A stretch of 64,000 bases of DNA from Pyxicephalus adspersus. Taxonomy: Eukaryota; Chordata; Amphibia; Anura; Pyxicephalidae. Within the stretch, counting starts at the first letter, position 1. Each line of letters opens with the position of its first letter. Below, one piece after another: positions 1 to 11,950 of this stretch. Both the position numbers and the translations under genes were made by a program. The stretch lies in assembly GCF_032062135.1 (NCBI RefSeq), contig NC_092861.1, positions 137,184,078 through 137,248,077 on the forward strand. The letters run 5' to 3'. The notes under the pieces were generated by a model. It was not told the DNA's origin. It worked only from the letters and a program-made list of their open reading frames with translations, and ran no database searches.

Positions 1-198
1 ATGCATAATACTCTTGGAATCCTGCGTTAAAGATGTTTGAAATAATCTATATATTTAAAAAAAAATCAGAAAACCTACTCAAAAATGGGTGCCAAGCTTT
101 TTATAGATTATTTATCATGTAGAAAAAGGCTCCTAATCAAATTACCATTCAGACTGTGCAGTTCCTGCATAAACCCTATTAAATTAAAAAAGAAAAAA

Positions 199-376
199 AT
201 TAGGGGCCTGTGTTGATGGGCAAATGCAGCTTGTTAAGGTGTTCATTCACATTTTATTAACAGGTGCATTTACCTTCGGCTGACACACCTCTGATCTGCA
301 TTTGACCTGTTTATAAGCATTCTGCTGTGTTTGCATTTCTAAAGCAAACAAAAAACCAATCAACACAGGCCCTAAC
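199..376. mobile_element. small palindromic MITE, PIF/Harbinger-like
   Basis: Inverted ends are visible: GGGGCCTGTGTTGATGG on the left matches the reverse complement of CCAATCAACACAGGCCC on the right, about 178 bp apart. The ends are flanked by TTA on the left and TAA on the right, which fits the 3-bp TWA-type target of PIF/Harbinger elements. No coding capacity. The superfamily is inferred from the flank only. Confidence 0.5.
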
Positions 377-579
377 AATACTAGAGAACAAAATTAGAAA
401 TCTGTATTTGTTAGTGCCATTCATGGTATTATGGTTATATAAATTCATATGTACTCGAGCATACACTGATTTTTTTGCCCTGATAATGCTCTTAGATAAA
501 GGATTTGTGTTTTTGCAGGCATGTTCTGGAGCAGCACTGCAATTAATCAAATTCCAGTAATAACTGCACTTGCCTCTGG

Positions 580-690
580 CAGCAGGGTTTGCAGACAAAT
601 GCAGTTATTAAAGAGTTTGTTACATACTTTACATGAGGACACAGTGCCATCTACTGGTGACCATCAAACATTGGGGCGCAAACACATCAT
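580..690 (+). repeat. dispersed repeat, copy 1 of an inverted pair
   Basis: Contains ACACAGTGCCATCTACTGG preceded by a TTTACATGAGG stretch and a GGTTTGCAGAC-type start. The same sequence occurs in reverse complement at about 5440-5540, nearly 5 kb away. Two diverged copies in opposite orientation indicate a dispersed short element. I cannot name its family. Confidence 0.55.
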
Positions 691-1061
691 AAACAACTAA
701 AAGGTGCAAAGTAATTTAACCTTTTGCAGTTTGCGGACCACTGCATCTACAGACCGCATGCGCAGTACAGAGTCCTGTGTCACTCAAAGTGTAAGAAACT
801 TCCCCCCGACCAACGTCATAGTGCCAGAACCTGCCCACTCTCCCATTGCTTTAAGTAGATTTTCCATTGCCATAAACTTGTATAAGAATACAAAACCCAT
901 TCTGTTAGGTCAAATGCCAATCGACAAAGATCCTTTTTTTTTTCCATAGCAGCATTGTTTTTGTAGGTAATAATCCGTGATCTTTATTTAAAGGGAAATG
1001 GCAAGTTAATACTAGAATATAAGCTGATTTTGCTCAGAGCCACTGGGTGTTCCCTCTGGGG

Positions 1062-1625
1062 CAGGGGTGTCAAACTCAAATACACAGAGGGCCAAAATTA
1101 AAAACTTAGACAAAGTCACGGACTAACCTTGAAATTTATTGAAAAAATTGAGGAAATATTTCCTTCTCATTAGATATAAACCCTTTTCATATGGAAACAA
1201 AGAGGTTTTACTTCACATTCAATCTGGAACAAGCTTAAAATAGAGAAGGATGAATAAAAAAATGTTTTAATTTTATTTATTTTTTTTTTTAAGAAAAAAA
1301 TCTTATGCCTCTTTCTTTATTTGTAGCCCTGTGAGTTGAATTTTAATAGTAACCTTTTTGCACAGGCTAACAATAATAATAACAATATTCTTCTATGAAA
1401 ATCCAACCATTCAAGTCCATTCCTTGGAGTAGCATTATTTGCGTCTATAAAACAGTCCAATGCGGGCTATGCATAGGCAGAGAGCCCGCTGGTCTATAGA
1501 CGCGAGTGATGCCAGGAATTGTAGTAACGGTGCGACTTCAATGCAGCCGCGGGTCAGCTGCAGTTCATATTTAGGATTCTTTTGATGGCCAGATTTGGCC
1601 CCCGGGCCAGAGTTTGACACCCCTG
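1062..1625. mobile_element. hAT-type MITE with terminal inverted repeats and 8-bp target duplication
   Basis: The left end CAGGGGTGTCAAACTC is the reverse complement of the right end GAGTTTGACACCCCTG. Sub-terminal GGGCCAAAA and TTTGGCCC also pair. Flanks CTCTGGGG and CTCTCGGG match at 7 of 8 bases, as expected for a hAT 8-bp target-site duplication. The 564-bp interior is AT-rich with no transposase frame, so it is a non-autonomous copy. Confidence 0.85.
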
Positions 1626-3499
1626 CTCTCGGGGTTTATCTATGGATCTTTTTTTTAACACTTTATTAACCATCTGCAAACAAGTTTGTGAATAGGCAAA
1701 AACCATTTAAAAAACCTAACATAGTACATTGAGTGATTTATGTGTAGGGCAGGATAACTAGGTCAAAATTACGGGAAAATGCCTGAAGAAAAGAAGACCT
1801 TACTGGGGGTGGATGTAAACCACATAAGAAACGTGTTTTTTATTAATTCCAGTGACCAACATCTGTGCATTTCCAGTCATTATACAAGAAAATACAGCTT
1901 GGATATTCCATAGGATTTATATATTTTTCTCGAATTTGAGACCAAATGAACATTATTCCATCCTGTGATTTATACATTTGACAGTCTGGGGTCTTGTTAC
2001 CTTAGACGCACTTCGCAGGATGGATGAACCAGAGAAAAGGCCTCCGTCATAGTTTATATTTCCTGTAATACTGACAGAGCTTTGGGAGTAAATCAGTTTT
2101 TTAGTTGGTAGTCTTTTTTTCTTATCCTTCACCTGGAATCAGCTAAAATTTCCTTCTGCTTCTCTGCAGATCAGAATCGGCTTCTTGAATTTCAAGGTGT
2201 CCTACATATTGCCTCTTGTCTCTGCCACAACTGTAAATTACCGGTATATGGACACCCTGGAAAGACGGTGCAAAAAATAAGTTTGAATTATGAGGTTGCA
2301 GTGATTAGGTCTGTAATTTTATAGGGCTTGATTAACCTCTTCCCTAGTGCATAAGGTAGATTAACAACGGTACAGGGAGATTTATTTTCCATCCCACCGT
2401 TAATCTGAACTAGAAGACAACTGGTATTAAACTGTAAAGCCACCCGATTGATGAGGTTCAGCCCAACCTACCACTGCCCTGTATGAAAACCATTCATAGG
2501 TTAAATGGGTATGGGAGCCTCATAGGAGTTTTGGACTGGCACCAATGCATCAGGATGACCGGCAATGAAGGATCTTTCACTCTTTCCTCCTTAAATCCTG
2601 AAACATTCAGCACATTGGTTCAGGTCTGTCCGATTCCAGTCTTGTTTTGTTTGATCCGCTAGATAGAGGAGAGAAGAGATATGTGGCTGTGGGAAGAGGC
2701 TATGCTAGGGAATTCTGTCCCCTTTCACTTTAGTGATTGCACACAATTTGGTAAGCCGCTCCCAGGAGTACAGCCAACTGCTGCCATGTGCCCAAGAGTG
2801 GCAAACCGGACCACAGGCCAAAATTTGAGCACACATGGCCCTTATGTTTGAGGTTGCAGTTCTTCCTTCAGAAAAGCAACCACATGGCCAGAAGTGATGT
2901 ATCACTTCTAGGATTTGGTCTGCAACCCAACCGCAAATGTGTGCACAAAATGGCTAAATTTCGTAGGATGGGTATGGTTGGGAGTATGGCTGAGTCTTCA
3001 ATACAATGCCGTGGTCAACCGCATCTGAAGGGGGGGGGGGGGGTCTTGGCCTGCAGTTTTTTAGGTTGGTGGCAGGGTGTCTTGAAAGTGAACCTGCCAT
3101 TTTGAACTTTTAAAAGTTAAAGCTCTGGCAAAGAGCAACCACCAAAATAAACCTATCCTTACTTTAACTAACCAGGAAAAATACCCTGTGTGCGCCTCTC
3201 CAAAAGTGGTTACTGGGCACTCCTCAACTGCCACTGCCCTTTTCAGTGAGAGTTTCCCTTTTGGCTACAGGACACTCATTGGACAGAAAGATGGGATTGG
3301 TAGAGGTTACCACTTAGGGCTAATTCACTTGTATGGTTGTGAAGTGTGGAGGTTACCGCTTCACAACTGCATGCCGGGCAATGCAAGAAGCTTTTGACAT
3401 ATGTGAGATTTCCTGGGATGGTTGAGAAATGCCTTCCAACTCCCTCTCAATGCCAGTGGTGGTGCCTGGCAGGATGTCAACTACATAAGTGACCAAAGC

Positions 3500-3860
3500 C
3501 TATTAACCACCAATGAACATTTATTTGTTTTGAATGAACATGGCGTTGGCAACTGGCCAGTTTATAAAAAGCCTAACCACCGCTGAAGGGCCATTAATTT
3601 TGAATGAACATGATGGGAGCTGGCAGGTTGATGGAAGCCCATCCACCACCAATGAACATTTATTTGGTTTGAATGAACATGGTAGTGTTGGCTGTCAACT
3701 ACCCAGATGATAAAAGGCAACCAATTACCAATGAACACATTTATTTTGAATGAACATTGTGGCATTCAACTTCCAGTTGATGAAAGTTTACAAAACACCC
3801 AAAAATTCTCATTCACTTTAAATGAACATGGCAGCTGGTAGGCTGTCAATCGCCCCAGAT
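3500..3860. repeat. degenerate minisatellite, about 70-bp unit, about 5 copies
   Basis: The motif AATGAACAT followed by TGGCAGG/TGGCTGTCAACT and TGATAAAAG/TGATGGAAG recurs about every 65-75 bases (near 3511, 3545, 3602, 3650, 3730 and 3820). Units are diverged by substitutions and small indels. A single related unit lies at 56141-56215, so the unit may itself come from a dispersed element. Confidence 0.7.
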
Positions 3861-5439
3861 TAACATAGCACTAGTTCCAGGTCATAAAACACCTCCCATT
3901 ACTTATGACTCCTACCCCTAGGGTATTGAATGCCACCTCATCTTTTCATTTTTGGTTTAGTGGCCTGAAACTGATGGGGTTAAATGGCTTGGTTGGATTG
4001 AACGAGCTGGAAATGCTCCCACTTCCCAGCTCTCCTTCCAAACATGCTAATTTAACGTAATCTAAAATCATGTTGCACGCACTAAATAAATTAATCCAAC
4101 ATCATCTTACATCTGGTAAAAGTTATGGCAATTCATATGTTCCCCCATAGTTACGAGGCATTGACACATGGAGCGGCACAGGCAGTGGACTCCACAATAA
4201 AACCTCCCGGCTGTAAGATCCGCTCAGACAATAGGAGGAAAGTGTAACTTGCTTTCTTATTGGATTTTCTAAATATTCGGCGTAGCTTAGTTTTGAATTA
4301 GATTTACATACTGCACACAGGGATTTGTTTAATGGAACACTTTATGAATCATAGATTGCAATACGTGACAGGAATTTTATTGTTTTTAATAGGATTTTTT
4401 TTTTTTTAAGACCACATACAGGAAATCTGTGAATTCAATAAGCAACAAATAAAGGCAATCAGTGAGCTGCTAATCCATAAAACATACAAAGTGTTCCAGG
4501 GTCTGCCTGGTTTGAGCTAACGTTTATGAAATCCACTGCAGCCCCATTCAGCAGATTTTTACAAAGTATTCGTAATGGAACTGCAGCCTCTTGTCAGATG
4601 ATTCCATTCTTCACCAGAGGGATGAATCTGCAGTAAATGTCTATTGACACATTGGCACATTCACTGATATTTGAAAAAAAACTTATTTTTATATTACTGT
4701 GTATCATAAATAATATGTTGTTTCTGTATAAATTGTTTTTGAAAATTACTATTTTTACATTTTGTTTTTAATATTCCTTATTGTATCCTAGTGCTGTGGA
4801 TCTTTGAAAAGATGCTTTTCTATAAACCCTGTAGTGATGGATGTAGAATATTTCTCCATTTTTCCAATGGTGACAAAAATGAGCCATATTTAAAAAATAT
4901 ATGCTGAATAGCCTCCTTGTATTCTCCATCCAAAGCTTATGTAACTGCATGACAATACAGAAGACAAAGAGTTGTCACCCTGTAACAGAAAGTGCCTTTA
5001 AAGGGAGATGTTTTGTAGTAACAAAAGATGTAAATGTTAACATAATGAAACTGACTGTCTTTTGGAGTGGCTATAGTTAGAACTTCTGTCAGGATGTTTT
5101 ATTACTGCCTGTGCAGGCATGTAAGTGATTCCCCCTTAATATTTTATTTTTGAGGACACCAGGACTTAAATAGAGGGATACAGTATACATCAATACTTTC
5201 TGAATATAAACTGAGTTAAAATCTTTGACTCGAGTATAAACCTAGGGCTCAAAATGCAACCATCACCAAAAAAAAAATGAATTTTTAAAATAACATTTAT
5301 GGTTTATTTTTTTAAAACATTAATTTATGTAAAACACATATGCTCAGCCTGTATATCTTCTTTTCCCCTTTTTTACAAAAGTATTTTGTCATTTTGAAAT
5401 AGTTTAACAAGTTGTTTGCTCCCAAATTAACTTTTGCGC

Positions 5440-5540
5440 ATGGTTGTTAGACACCAGTAGATGGCACTGTGTCCTCATGTAAAGTGTGTTACAAACAGCT
5501 GGTCTGATGGCTCTGATCTGTCAAACCAGAGATAAATGCA
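5440..5540 (-). repeat. dispersed repeat, copy 2 of an inverted pair
   Basis: CCAGTAGATGGCACTGTGT and the following CTCATGTAAAGTGTGTTAC are the reverse complement of the sequence at about 600-655. Similarity runs on through the CAAACC end. Family unknown. Confidence 0.55.
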
Positions 5541-6519
5541 GTTCCAGAACATGCCATTAGGCGTCATCTGACTATAAACCGATAATCTTTTTCTAAAGGC
5601 ATTGCTCATGAAAATGCATCCATAGCTCCCTCTTTAATACAAAGAAAGTTTTCTTTTGTAGAAGTAAATCTTCATAGTGCCTGTGGTTGGACCTGGACCG
5701 ATGTCACATGTTACATGCGATGTAGGGGGAGTCCCTTTCACCAGGATTCCCAAGTTTCTGCCCACAGATGACAATGGCATCCAATAGATGACATTTACTA
5801 GCAAAGGAGGCAATTCATTGGCAGTGCAGATGGGGAGCAGAAGGCTTGATGACACTAGTAAATGGAGCTTCTAATGTCCCAGCCAAGGTTCAGGCAGATA
5901 TAGGAGTTCCTGTAATCATCTATTCATGTGAAAAAACATAAACCGCATAAATTCAGTTTGTATTAGTGTGAAGGATGGCTTCTGTAATCTCCTACTGCTA
6001 CTAGAGATAGGTAGCATTAGGAGACAAACTCTGCTGCAGTGCACATGTGATAACCTCATCAATGTGCTGCCGCTCCTTCATTGCACAGTCAGCATTCTTG
6101 GGGCTGTCCATTAGAAATCTCTTAGTAGGTCGCACAGCTCACATATTTATATTTTAACTATGTGTTAAAAATGCTTGATGAAGCTGATGTTGTTTATCTA
6201 TTGATTGCATGTTGGGATAGAACTATACTTGTGTGTGTGCTTACACTTTTATATCACTTTAATCTGCGTTATTATTCCTTCCAATTTTCATATTACCATA
6301 ATCACAGCAGGTGATTCGACCCAATGCTTATTATCCATAGCAAAAAGGATTTATTAGCCAATTTATTAACATATACATTGAGTTTTTAAGTTTTTACACA
6401 TTTGCAAAGTTTCCTGAATAACTAAAAAAAAATTATGTATTGGCATATTTTACTGTAATTTTACAATTTTGAAACTTGTATTTTCCAAAAAATGAGCTTG
6501 TTGGTATTTTATGACGAGT

Positions 6520-6808
6520 TAATATTATCCAGTATTTATATAGCACCAACATATTACGTAGCACTTTACATAGACCATAGTCATGTCACGAGCTGTCCCT
6601 CAAAGCGACTCTAATGTCCCTACCTCAGTCGCATGTCATTACCTAAGGTCAATTTTTTGGGGTTAGTCAAGCTAATTGCATGTTTTTGTAATGTGGGAGG
6701 AAACAGGAGTACCAGAGGGAGAACCTGCAAACTCCATGCAGATATAGTCCTGGCTGAGATTTGAACCTGTGACCTAGTGCTCCAGAGACAGGAGTGCTAA
6801 CCTGCCCA
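6520..6808 (-). mobile_element. tRNA-like SINE, full-length degenerate copy, minus strand
   Basis: Read on the minus strand this has a degenerate tRNA-like head (box B region at about 6761-6772), a body with CTCCATGCAGATATAG and GTGGGAGGAAAC, and a tail matching TGCTATATAAATACTGG. It is the reverse-oriented relative of the copy at 7664-7965. Non-coding. Confidence 0.65.
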
Positions 6809-7469
6809 TATATTTAATAATATGTTATATATATTGCTAATAAATACATAAAAAGTTGTATACTATTTTATCAATTAAAATATATCATGCATTGGAAAGA
6901 ATATATCAGAATTATAATGTATACATGGTAATGTATAACATTCTTCTTTTAAGTTTGTCAATGAAGGGAGTGTAGGAAGGATCACCAATAGGTCATGTGA
7001 CCCTTATATCGAGGTACAGAAATGCTTTCCAAACACCAGAGCTTGCATTGGTCCACACTGGCTGCCCCAGAACTGTTTTTCTGAGAACCGCTGACCTCAA
7101 TGATGGCTTCCTTTACAGATAATAAAGTAGTAGAGGAAACCCTCCAACCTCAGGGATGTGAGGATAAATATTAAATACTACTCATGGTGAGAACATCTGC
7201 AAATGCCATTTGAAAACTTGCAATGATGCGTGTTTTATAATAAAAGGCAATTGTTAATGTTTCTAAATATAAATGGCTATAACCCACACCATTCTTGTTT
7301 CCCCATTGAATATTAAATTATATGAAACCTAAAGTGATGTTCCAAAACACTGGAAAACTAATAATTTTTACGTTTCTGTATTTTAATAACATATATATAT
7401 ATATATATTGGGTTGATGAAGCTAAATCTTTGTAGCCAAAAAAATGGCATCATATATGTATTTCATGTT

Positions 7470-7600
7470 AAAGTGGAACTAAATAGGCTAAGAATATGTC
7501 TCTTCTGCAATAAAATACTCTTACCTGCTTGATCACAATTTTTGAAATACACTTACCTTTCCCCGTTCCTTCGCAAAGATCGCCATTTTCTTCTCTTCCA
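7470..7600 (+). repeat. dispersed repeat fragment (TTAAAGTGGAACT family)
   Basis: Begins with TTAAAGTGGAACTAAA and carries TCTTCTGCAATAAAATACT then CTTACCTGCTTGATCAC. The same blocks recur at about 7975-8125, 12900-13080 and 39712-39920, which identifies a shared non-coding repeat family. The transposon class is not clear. Confidence 0.5.
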
Positions 7601-7663
7601 TGTATTTTGATCTTCAGTTATCTTGACTGGCATATCCCCATGTATAGTGACTTGTGCATGCTT

Positions 7664-7965
7664 AGGTAGCATGGTGGCTCAGTGGTTAGCAGCACTGGGT
7701 CCCAGGTTCGAATCTCAGCCAGGGCTCTATCTGCATGGAGTTTGCAGGTTCCCCCCGTGATTGCATTGGTTTCCTCTGGGTATTCCGGTTTCCTCCCACA
7801 TTCCAAAAACTGCTGACATGCAGTGAGGTTACTTGGCCTTAGACTGTAATAATGACATATGACTATGGTAGGGACATTGGTAACCCCTTTGAGGGACAGT
7901 TAGTGACATGACTATAGACTTTGTAAAGATATAATATGATATTTATTTATTCAGCAAACTGTATA
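7664..7965 (+). mobile_element. tRNA-like SINE, plus strand
   Basis: The pol III promoter blocks are intact: box A TGGCTCAGTGG at 7675-7685 and box B GGTTCGAATC at 7705-7714. The rest does not fold as a mature tRNA, and a non-tRNA body follows (TCTGCATGGAGTTTGCAGG, GGTTTCCTC, CTTAGACTGTAATAATGAC, CCCTTTGAGGGACAG). The tail degenerates into ATTTATTTATT. This makes it a SINE rather than a tRNA gene. Further copies lie at 6520-6808 (minus), 25797-25995 and 43405-43515 (partial). Confidence 0.75.
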
Positions 7966-7974
7966 TACAGGCCT

Positions 7975-8125
7975 TAAAGTGGAACTGAAATCTCACTTGG
8001 AAAATGACAACCAGGTAGGTGTTTATTGCAGAATGGGACAGGCAATGTTACTTCTGCAATAACTATTCTTACATCCCTGATTTGCCACCCAGCTGTCCGT
8101 TTTTGCTGAAAATGCATACTAAAAG
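7975..8125 (+). repeat. dispersed repeat fragment (TTAAAGTGGAACT family)
   Basis: Starts with TTAAAGTGGAACTGAAAT and includes ATTGCAGAATGGGACAGGC and ACTTCTGCAATAACT, matching the fragments at 7470, 12900 and 39712. It sits directly after the SINE at 7664-7965, so two repeat insertions adjoin. Confidence 0.5.
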
Positions 8126-8919
8126 TGTACTTTAAAAACTGTGCTCTGCAAACTATTAATTTTCCTTTGGATGTAGGGTAAGTGTGCTATGATCTCCACA
8201 TTTAAAATTCCAGTCTTAAAGTGTCTCGCTTGTACCTGTCCTCTCTTACATTTTCTTGCACTTTGGGAGCCACAAGGGTAAAGGCTGTGTGGGTGACACA
8301 AAATTGAGAATCCCATGTGTGGATCTGTGTATTTTATTCCCGATCACTTTTTATATTACTTGGATCCCCCCAATGTTAAACTATCTGGACTGCAATTTCC
8401 ACCAATGCCCAACCCCCACGTGCCATGCCATGTAGTTCCATTTTTCCTACTGTATTCAGAAGGGGCCTCAATTTTCCTGGTACATTTTCCTCAATGTAAA
8501 ATAAATAGATCAAACAAGAAGCGTGGCACCCGGTTTATGTAACGGATTGTTCTACATGGAGAAAAAAAATCTCTCCAAGGCAGAGTTCACCAACCAAAGC
8601 GTCTTCGTTGGAAGATTTCCCCATCTCCTTCTGTTTCATTGACAGCTGTAAACCATTGAATTTCCCGTCATTTTCTGTCCTGTGCCAAACTAAAAAAATT
8701 CTTTTGGCTTAAAATATACTTTAAATATAATTTCTTCTTGGTGGGCAGATGTGTCTGCCTCTTGCACAGTAAGCAGGGGAATCCCAAAACTTTATTCTGC
8801 TTGGCATGTCCTCCTCTATAGTGAAATGACATGAAGAAGTTTGAGCTGGAGAATTACAAACTGCTGTAATTATACAGTACCGCAGAAAACCACATTTGTT
8901 TGCCCATTCTGTTTTTCAG

Positions 8920-9002
8920 TTTCCATAGCGAGACGTGTACAAGATCCATTAGCTGAGCTTGTGAAAATTGAGCCTAAACACATTGGCGTCGGGATGTACC
9001 AG
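8920..9002 (+). CDS. srbd1: srbd1 exon (first visible): S1 RNA-binding domain protein 1, central Tex-like core
   Basis: The 83-nt exon lies between acceptor TTTTTCAG and donor GTAAGA. It starts with the last two bases of a split Val codon and encodes 27 residues, including [19 protein letters not shown] and ending GMYQ. This is a signature stretch of the Tex/SRBD1 family, in the YqgF/RNase H-like to HhH part of the core. SRBD1 is a metazoan protein of about 1,000 residues related to bacterial Tex, with presumed RNA binding through a C-terminal S1 domain; its cellular role is poorly defined. The exon ends in phase 0 and joins cleanly to the next exon at 32087. Everything upstream of this exon lies outside the window. 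Confidence 0.93.
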
Positions 9003-9742
9003 GTAAGACCACTGCTGATTGTTTTAAACTATTGACTTTTGAGTGGTACCATTGCTTTGCATTTTATTATATGTATATAGTGTGTATGTGTGTATATTGT
9101 ATTCTTGTATTAAGTGTGTATATATGTGCCCTCTGATTTTCCTAATAATAAAATAAGAAAAAACATAAACCAGGCATGCTGATCCAATGAAGCTAAATCT
9201 TACTCTAAAGAAGTATAAATAACAAAGCCTTCTGTATTTTTTTTTTTCGTATTGGTTGGAGTGACAATTCACAAAGAAAATTGAACTAGCTTAAGATTAG
9301 TATCTCTAGATAAATTATAGAACTGCCCTTGCATTGGGGCAATTCCCTATTTTTGCCTAGGGTGCCAATCAAAGCACTTTTTTCTCGATCCCCCAGTGGT
9401 CCTCTTGGCAGCTCTTCTTCCCTGTAATTCTCTAAGTTATGCACTGGCCCTCTGCAATGTCACATATAATAAGGACTTCTGGTCCTGCAATATAGTGATG
9501 CCATCAGGACCACAGCCGCCTAATGGAGCACCTTAGAGAAAAGGCTGCTGGGGACCAGGTGCATGGAGGGATAAGCTTGTAAGTGTGAGGGATAAGAGAG
9601 GTCAAAATCCTTTTACCGGTACTCTAGAAAAATTAGGCTTTAAAGCCTTGCAGTGAGCAGGGTGGTGCAAGGGTGGTTGTGATTTACAGTACCTGGAGTT
9701 ATTCTTTACTTAACAAAAATGGTCCGTTCTGTAAACTATGGC

Positions 9743-9748
<6 letters not shown>

Positions 9749-9784
<36 letters not shown>
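9749..9784. repeat. (CT)18 microsatellite
   Basis: An uninterrupted run of 18 CT units sits next to the CR1-like remnant. Confidence 0.95.
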
Positions 9785-9788
<4 letters not shown>

Positions 9789-9819
9789 TCTACTTTAAAG
9801 CCCTAATACCCAGTTACAT

Positions 9820-10300
9820 TCTGTGCTTTAGAAATCATCCAGCTTTTTATTAAAGCAATCTATAATAGTTGCGAAACTACTTCCTGAGGGAGCCGATTCC
9901 ACATTTCCACAGCCATTACAGTGAAGAATCCCTTCCTTATCCAGGGCTTAAACTTCTTTTCCTCCAGACGCAAAGAGTACCCTCTTGTTCTTTGTAATGA
10001 TCTCAAAGTAAATAATTGGGAAGAGTTCACTATATAGACCACTTATATATATTTATCTTTTCAAGGGAGAATATTCAGTTCAGTTTGTCTGCACATAACT
10101 GGGTTTCTCCATTTCTTTTATTAGTTTTTTTTACCTCTCTCTTCACTCTCTCCAATTCAACAGTCTTTTTTGTGAACTGGTGCCCAAAACTGGACTGCAT
10201 AGATGTGGTCTGACCAATGTTTTGTACAGGGGCAGGAATTTGTCTGCAGTCTATTCTGCTTTTAATAAAAGTGTAAAAAGAACCTTTTGGTGATAGGTTC
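9820..10300 (-). mobile_element. CR1-like LINE remnant, C-terminal end of ORF2, minus strand
   Basis: On the minus strand, two short frames give RTRGYSLRLEEKKFKPWIRK followed by WNRLPQEVV, and further upstream SSFGHQFTKKTVELERVKR. These match the conserved C-terminal tail of CR1/L2-type non-LTR reverse transcriptases (…ELERVQRR… and …WNRLPREVV…). Stops and frameshifts break the frame, and the catalytic RT core is absent. It is a truncated dead copy. Clade assignment is from memory of the motif only. Confidence 0.6.
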
Positions 10301-10999
10301 ACTTTAATCTTGCCCCTTGCCTACTAATGGTGGTATAAAAACAGAATGGAGCCACAGGAGACAATTGTACAAGTACAATGGCTACAATGCTGGTCATTAT
10401 AAAATGGAGAATGTCTATATAAACCATCACATGGTGATCCTACCGCTGGAGAAAATGATAATGCTCTATCCTAATCTTCTAGTTGAGGGAAACTCCTAAA
10501 CAGACCACCAGTGACTATTTGAATACACATCATGAAGGGACCCTTCCAGAAATGCCATGCAACCATCCCTGGAATCCATATAGGCAGGGGCAAAAAAGCT
10601 ACGGCACTGATTTGCAACAAAGTTTTAATTGTTGATTCCAGTGAGTTTAGCTAAATGACAAACATACATTTAAAAAAAAAAAAAAAAAAACTTTATAAAA
10701 TATAATCTGGTTTGCTCTAACAATTATAACTAATTGCTCTAACTTATTCACACCATCCACCATGAGTTAATGCTTACATTATGCATGCTGCAATCTATTC
10801 CTAAAACTCATTGCAGTGCTTCTTTTCCCCCAAACTTTCACATATTTTTTATGCATTGTAGCACATTGGAATGCCAATTTCAAATGCAAAACATGAACTA
10901 CTTTTTTACAACTGAAACCTTAGGACATAATTGTGTTGGGCATTGTCGTCGGTGTAAATGAACCCTAAATGCCAGTCAATTACAGTTAACATCTGCCTA

Positions 11000-11950
11000 C
11001 ATTTCTGGAAGAATGTATTAGCAGGTTTGATCTTTCACACTGGGTGTGTTGCACATAGAAAACTATTTTTTCCCTCTGAATGTGTCTAGAAACCCAGTTC
11101 CAAAGGGCGAGCCCTCGCTTCTAGTTTTCAATTTGTTCTTGTCTAATTCTGGCCACAACCATACATTTTTAGCAACCGTAGGAAATATTGTTTTTGAAAC
11201 TCAAATCGTATTTTATTAGATAATGATTAATATCTATGACCTTTCCCTGCATCTGCTCTATAAATACACAATGGTCGGTGTCAGTCATTGTCTAAGGTTT
11301 CATCTCCGACCCGCTTTCCATGACATAGCCTGATTTATACGAAATCAATTTAATAGCTACCCCAAGACAAAATTAAAAATCTCTTAATCCAGACTTACGT
11401 TGTTTGCTTTCACAACTGTAAGTCATAAGTAATTAATTTTCTTTGGAAAATTAGTTCGGTTAGCATTCCCAGTAGCATCATTTGTTGACACAAGGTTATA
11501 GATAGGTTAATATTTTTCTTCTGCGTATTGGCCTCAACTTTGCGAGACCTTTAATCAAAACAAATATACATTTGCTCAACTGCAAATAATTCAGGCTTAT
11601 TTCAGATGAATGTTGTCTTTATTTTTATCATCCAAATTATGATGCTCGGAGTGACGCGGAGACCTCAGGATTGAACTTCCAACCCGCTCGGAATTTTATT
11701 TTTCAAACTAAGTTAGAAAAGGCCACAGAAATCTGTGAGTTAAGGCTTTAATGCAAGCTTTCCACGTGTTTGTTATTTTAGGGTCTTTAAAGTTTACATC
11801 GCATTTGTTTTGGGGCTTAATGAACGAAATGGGTGCTGCTTGCCCATCATCACATCCCGAAATGTTGCAGGCTTCATTATGAATATAGAGAAAATGTGAG
11901 CAGTATGTGGATTATTGATGTCACCTGAACACACTTTATTGGTAAATTCA
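11000..11950. promoter_or_regulatory. candidate conserved non-coding region inside the large srbd1 intron
   Basis: Nearly 1 kb of high-complexity sequence without any repeat I recognise in this window. It has dense homeodomain-type TAAT/ATTA cores (for example GTAATTAATTTTC near 11430) and no open frame. This appearance is typical of vertebrate conserved non-coding elements. Conservation was not tested, so function is inference. Confidence 0.3.

Larger units (their letters stand above)
1..8919 (+). other. srbd1: intron of srbd1 (3' portion of an intron cut by the window edge)
   Basis: No coding exon is visible here. The exon beginning at 8920 starts with the last two bases of a split codon, so an upstream exon must exist to the left of the window. 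The stretch holds several MITEs, a tRNA-like SINE pair, a minisatellite and homopolymer tracts, listed separately. The short open frames have no recognisable protein content and read through repeats. Confidence 0.7.

Noticed and set aside
3500..3860. CRISPR-like array
   Set aside because: Units are diverged and without spacer structure, and this is eukaryotic intron DNA.
7664..7740. Possible tRNA gene
   Set aside because: Boxes A and B are present, but the sequence continues into a repeated SINE body with other copies nearby, and no clean cloverleaf is evident.
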